In this document: positions 60,996-64,000 of the stretch, one piece after another | Layout of the letters: every line of letters begins with the position of its first letter | Position numbering within the stretch: the stretch's first letter is position 1 | Source: Nocardia brasiliensis ATCC 700358 | GTDB taxonomy: Bacteria > Actinomycetota > Actinomycetes > Mycobacteriales > Mycobacteriaceae | Assembly (NCBI RefSeq): GCF_000250675.2 | Contig: NC_018681.1 | Span: forward strand, 1,674,001-1,738,000 | Reading direction: 5' to 3' | Length of the DNA stretch: 64,000 nt | Notes under the pieces: model-generated | What the model was told of the DNA's origin: nothing | Seen by the model: the letters and a program-made list of their open reading frames with translations, nothing else | Databases searched by the model: none | Program-made: the position numbers and the translations under genes

Positions 60996-62752
60996 GCGGC
61001 GAGTACCGGCAGGCGCAGCGCGGAGGGTGCGGCCGGGTGGTGGTGGACGGTGTGCTGGGCGGGCACGGCCTCGTCGAGGGTGCCGAACTCGGGCACGGTG
61101 CGGGTGTGCAGGTTGCGGCTGAACCGGGGGAAGTCGAACCCGGCGATCTGCACCCGGATGCGGTGGCCGACACCGAACCGGTGTGCCACGTCGTGGAGAG
61201 TGACGGTGACGCGGCTGGGTTCCTCGGCATCGAGCCAGTCGGTGTCACCGCCGTCGCGGTAGCGGGCACGTTGCGCACCGTCGGCGACATTGCGGGCGAA
61301 ACCATCCGGTTCGACGTCGACCAGGGTGACGCACACGTCCGCGTCGGGGGCGCTGCTGGTGAGGAAGGTGACCAGTTCCGGTTGTCCGGCGATCGTCACC
61401 TCCTCGGTCAGCGGCTCGCTGGTGTAGACGAGCAGGTCGTCGCGCCGGTCGACGGCGCGCTGGTCCTGGATGCCCTGCGGGGCCGCCGCGGGGTCTCGTT
61501 CCAGCAGGACCGCACCGCCGTGGGTCGGGAAGGGATCGTGCGGATCGGCCCTGAAAGTATCCGAAATGGCATCGGCATCAGCACTTTTCGTTCCTGACCG
61601 GGTCAATCTCCCGTTGCCGTTCGCGCTGCGGGCATCGCCGCCGGAGCCGAGCGCCCACTCCTCGATGGTCGACGCGGGCGGCCAGGCGGACGCGTGGGCC
61701 CAGGTGTCCGAGCCGCCGACGAAGTAGGTCACCCGGCCGGGGCCGGAAAGATACCGGTCGGCGGCCGGGTGGTCCGCGCCGTCACCGCCGCGCAGATGGC
61801 GGTCGAAGAACGCGGCGAGCACCGGATTCCAGGTGGGCACACCGGCGCCCGCGTCGGCGAGCACGCGGGCGCCGACCTGCCCGGACGGGGTGTAGGTGCC
61901 GAAATGCGTCCAGGGTCCGGCGACGAGGCGGGCGTTCTCGTTGTCGGCGAGTGCGGTGGCCAGCCGGAACTGGGTAGGGCTCGTGAAGTCTTGGTAGCCG
62001 GTCACCTGCAGGAACGGGATGGTGACGCGTTCGGGCTCGCTGAGCAGGGTGGGCCGCTGCCAGAACGGGTTGTTGGGCGAGCGCAGCCAGTCGGCCCAGA
62101 ACGGCGCTACCCGGTCGTCGTCGAGCGGGCCGATACCGGTGAGCGGCAGTCTGCGCACGGTGGCGACCGGGTCGGCCAAGGCTTCGGTCAGTTGCTTGCG
62201 CGCCTGTTCCTGTTCGGCCGCGTCCAGCGAGCTGTGGTCGAGACCTTCGAGGCAGAGCACGAGGCCGTAGGTGGTGAGGAAGCCGAGCTCGAACACGCCA
62301 CCCGGCCGGGCGGTGTGGCGCATATCGGCGGTGGCGACCATGGCGACCGCGGCTTTGAGCCGCGGGTTGCGCGCCGCGACGGCTTGCAGGACGGCCATGC
62401 CCAGGTAGGACGAGCCGTAGATCCCGACATTGCCGTCGCTCCAGGATTGCGTTGCGGCCCAATCGATCGCGTCGTACGAGTCGTTGTATTCCTGTGTGAT
62501 GAAATCGAATTCGCCACCGGACTGGAACCGGCCGCGGGTGTCCTGGACGAGCACCGCGAAGCCCTGTCTGGCGAGCCACAGCGGGTCGGCCACGATTGCG
62601 GACACCCGGAAGGAATCCCTCCGGTTGTACGGGGTGCGATGCAGCAGCACCGGCCAGCGGCCCTCCTCGGCCGGGCGGTACAGATCGGCGGTGAGGGTGA
62701 CGCCGTCTCTGGTCGTCATCTCGACATCGGCGTCGATGCGGGGTCGGTACAC
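60992..62752 (-). CDS. CocE/NonD family acyl hydrolase (X-Pro dipeptidyl-peptidase-like)
   Basis: This 586-residue protein has the alpha/beta-hydrolase nucleophile Ser115 in YGSSYLGM and a C-terminal jelly-roll domain (CVTLVDVEPDGFARNVADG, RIQVAGFDFPRF-like end). Family members hydrolyse esters such as cocaine or X-Pro peptides. The GTG start at 62752 has AAAGGAGAC upstream. It lies 53 bp downstream of the quinone oxidoreductase in one operon. Confidence 0.87.
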   Translation of the reverse strand: MYRPRIDADVEMTTRDGVTLTADLYRPAEEGRWPVLLHRTPYNRRDSFRVSAIVADPLWLARQGFAVLVQDTRGRFQSGGEFDFITQEYNDSYDAIDWAATQSWSDGNVGIYGSSYLGMAVLQAVAARNPRLKAAVAMVATADMRHTARPGGVFELGFLTTYGLVLCLEGLDHSSLDAAEQEQARKQLTEALADPVATVRRLPLTGIGPLDDDRVAPFWADWLRSPNNPFWQRPTLLSEPERVTIPFLQVTGYQDFTSPTQFRLATALADNENARLVAGPWTHFGTYTPSGQVGARVLADAGAGVPTWNPVLAAFFDRHLRGGDGADHPAADRYLSGPGRVTYFVGGSDTWAHASAWPPASTIEEWALGSGGDARSANGNGRLTRSGTKSADADAISDTFRADPHDPFPTHGGAVLLERDPAAAPQGIQDQRAVDRRDDLLVYTSEPLTEEVTIAGQPELVTFLTSSAPDADVCVTLVDVEPDGFARNVADGAQRARYRDGGDTDWLDAEEPSRVTVTLHDVAHRFGVGHRIRVQIAGFDFPRFSRNLHTRTVPEFGTLDEAVPAQHTVHHHPAAPSALRLPVLAA

Positions 62753-62805
62753 GGGTTGTCTCCTTTGAGGTCGACGGGGTGACCGGGGTGGATGCAGTGG
62801 GGCGC

Positions 62806-63699
62806 TCAGACGAGCAGGACCCGGCGGCCACGGGTGTGCCCGGCTTGGCTGTCGGTGTGGGCGGTCGCGGCGTCCTCAAGTGAATACGACTGGGCAACGG
62901 GGATATACAGCTTTTCGCGGGAGATGAGGTCGACGGTCTCGGCGAGTGCTTCGGACATGCTGCCGCCCACACCGGCGAATCGGATGCCGAGCATCGGCGC
63001 CTCGAGGTCGGCGATCGTGACGACCTTGTCCGGGTTTCCGGTCAGGTCGAGCAGCCCCCGGATGACACCTGCACCGTTCAGGTCCAGCGCGGCGTCGACG
63101 GGGCCGAGTTCGCGGACCCGCTCGACCCAGCCGTCGCCATAGGTGGTGGCCAGGGCGCCGAGGCTGCGCACGTAATCCAGATTCGCGGCCCCGGCGGTGC
63201 CGATCACCTTGATGCCGCGTTCCCGGGCGATCTGCAACACCGCGGAACCGACGCCGCCGGCCGCGCCGCTGACCAGCAGCGTTTGCCCGGGCCGAACGTC
63301 GACCAGACGAAGGATGCGCAATGCGGTCTCGACCACGGACGGGTATCCGGCCGCCTCGGCGAAGGTGAGATTGCGAGGTATCCGGGCCCACGACGACAGC
63401 ACGGCGAACTCGGCGTAGGTGCTCGCACCGCGGCCGAGCACGTACGCGCCGACCTCGATATCGGTCACACCCGCGCCGACCTCGTCCACCACGCCCGCGG
63501 CGTCCTGGCCGATGCCCGTCGGCAGTTCGATCGGGCGGATCCGCCGGAACTGGCCCTCCCGGACCCGCCAATCGTGCGGATTCACGCCTGCCGCTCGCAC
63601 GGCGATGCGTATCTGACCTGCGCCCGGATGGGGTTCGGGCACTTCGGTCAGCTCCAGGACTTCGGGACCGCCGTACTCGGCGAAGCGGACTGCTCTCAT
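62806..63699 (-). CDS. NADPH:quinone oxidoreductase-like, MDR/zinc-alcohol-dehydrogenase superfamily
   Basis: This 297-residue protein has an N-terminal GroES-like domain (MRAVRFAEYGGPEVLELTEVPEP) and a nucleotide motif (VSGAAGGVGSAVLQIA). It lacks the zinc-ligand Cys pattern, as in quinone reductases. It is the first gene of the operon with the CocE-like hydrolase and ABM protein. The palindrome at 63715-63725 upstream is a likely operator. Confidence 0.88.
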   Translation of the reverse strand: MRAVRFAEYGGPEVLELTEVPEPHPGAGQIRIAVRAAGVNPHDWRVREGQFRRIRPIELPTGIGQDAAGVVDEVGAGVTDIEVGAYVLGRGASTYAEFAVLSSWARIPRNLTFAEAAGYPSVVETALRILRLVDVRPGQTLLVSGAAGGVGSAVLQIARERGIKVIGTAGAANLDYVRSLGALATTYGDGWVERVRELGPVDAALDLNGAGVIRGLLDLTGNPDKVVTIADLEAPMLGIRFAGVGGSMSEALAETVDLISREKLYIPVAQSYSLEDAATAHTDSQAGHTRGRRVLLV

Positions 63700-63714
63700 A
63701 CCCAGAACATAGCG

Positions 63715-63725
63715 CTAACAGTTAG
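63715..63725. promoter_or_regulatory. Palindrome CTAAC-A-GTTAG upstream of the quinone oxidoreductase
   Basis: This perfect 5-bp-arm dyad starts 16 bp upstream of the oxidoreductase ATG (within GCGCTAACAGTTAGTGTT) and would overlap the promoter. The regulator is not encoded in the window. Confidence 0.45.
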
Positions 63726-63924
63726 TGTTTCGCAATGGGTAGTATTTAGACACCGATGTTGGTTTAGATCTGATAGCGCTACAGGTCGAGGTGGTCGCGC
63801 GCACGGCATGGGCGCCCCCGCCGCCGAATCCGGGACGAATTTCTGTTGCGGCTCGTTCGGGTCGAGTCATTCTGGGAGGGCTACACTTTCGCTGCGGGAC
63901 GTGAGCCGAATCGAGGACGGGCGC

Positions 63925-64000
63925 ATGGCGAGCGACGGTGACCGCATCGCGGATCGTTACACGTTGCGGGAAATGTTCACGTTGGGTGGCGAAGGGCTGG
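63925..64000 (+). CDS. Start of a Ser/Thr protein kinase (cut by window edge)
   Basis: The ATG at 63925, with GAGG 8 nt upstream, begins MASDGDRIADRYTLREMFTLGGEGL. An I-x-x-R-Y-x-L followed by a G-x-G-like glycine loop is the usual N-terminus of PknB-type eukaryotic-like kinases. Only 25 codons are present, so the call is tentative. Confidence 0.55.
   Translation, partial: MASDGDRIADRYTLREMFTLGGEGL

Overview
This is a high-GC actinomycete chromosome segment, most likely Nocardia or a close relative. The pointers are dense overlapping operons with many GTG starts, an NRPS ending in a thioester reductase, a type II polyketide locus with a DpsC-like starter synthase, MerR/TetR/LuxR regulators, and a Ser/Thr kinase start at the right edge. 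The genus is inferred from gene content only.

Left (1-11.1 kb): the start of an exported protein, then a single-gene dimodular NRPS (806-7612; A fragment-A-T-C-A-T-reductase, first full A domain with a threonine-like code). A 760-bp convergent intergenic region follows, carrying hairpins and short repeats. Next is a MerR regulator divergent from an S9 prolyl oligopeptidase, with a MerR-style promoter between them.

Middle A (11.2-20.5 kb): a tightly coupled minus-strand operon of IPP isomerase, isonitrile synthase (PvcA family), Fe(II)/2-oxoglutarate oxygenase (PvcB family), UbiA-family membrane prenyltransferase and cytochrome P450. A DHA2 efflux pump and a large LuxR ATPase regulator run divergently. 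This reads as a pathway to a prenylated or terpenoid isonitrile and is the strongest candidate here for an undescribed system.

Middle B (20.8-43.1 kb): an angucycline-type type II polyketide cluster. It holds a catalytically dead IS701-type transposase relative; AT and KSIII with active-site Ser (propionyl-type starter); a luciferase-like oxidoreductase; the deoxysugar genes rmlC-like, 4-ketoreductase, glycosyltransferase, rmlA, 2,3-dehydratase and 3-aminotransferase; JadI-type cyclase, KSalpha, KSbeta, ACP, KR, aromatase/cyclase; two PgaE-type flavin oxygenases; a hydrolase; a SnoaL-like protein; and two divergent OmpR-type regulators, one lacking the phospho-acceptor Asp. The logic predicts a benz[a]anthraquinone with an alkyl starter and a 3-amino-2,3,6-trideoxyhexose. 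From memory, unverified, brasiliquinones of Nocardia have this kind of structure. GTCA direct repeats at 11-bp period and a related TTGTCA motif occur upstream of several of these operons and also upstream of the isonitrile operon, so the two loci may be co-regulated.

Right (43.1-64 kb): housekeeping and accessory genes. These are a TetR/NAD(P)-binding pair divergent from a Tat-lipoprotein FAD oxidase, a flavin-reductase-like protein, a GH38 alpha-mannosidase, a cobalamin riboswitch controlling a Dpp/Nik-type ABC importer whose last protein fuses permease and two ATPase domains, a MerR regulator, two serine beta-lactamase-like hydrolases, a HEAT-like unknown, an intradiol-dioxygenase-like protein, an ABM monooxygenase, a CocE/NonD hydrolase, a quinone oxidoreductase and the start of a protein kinase.
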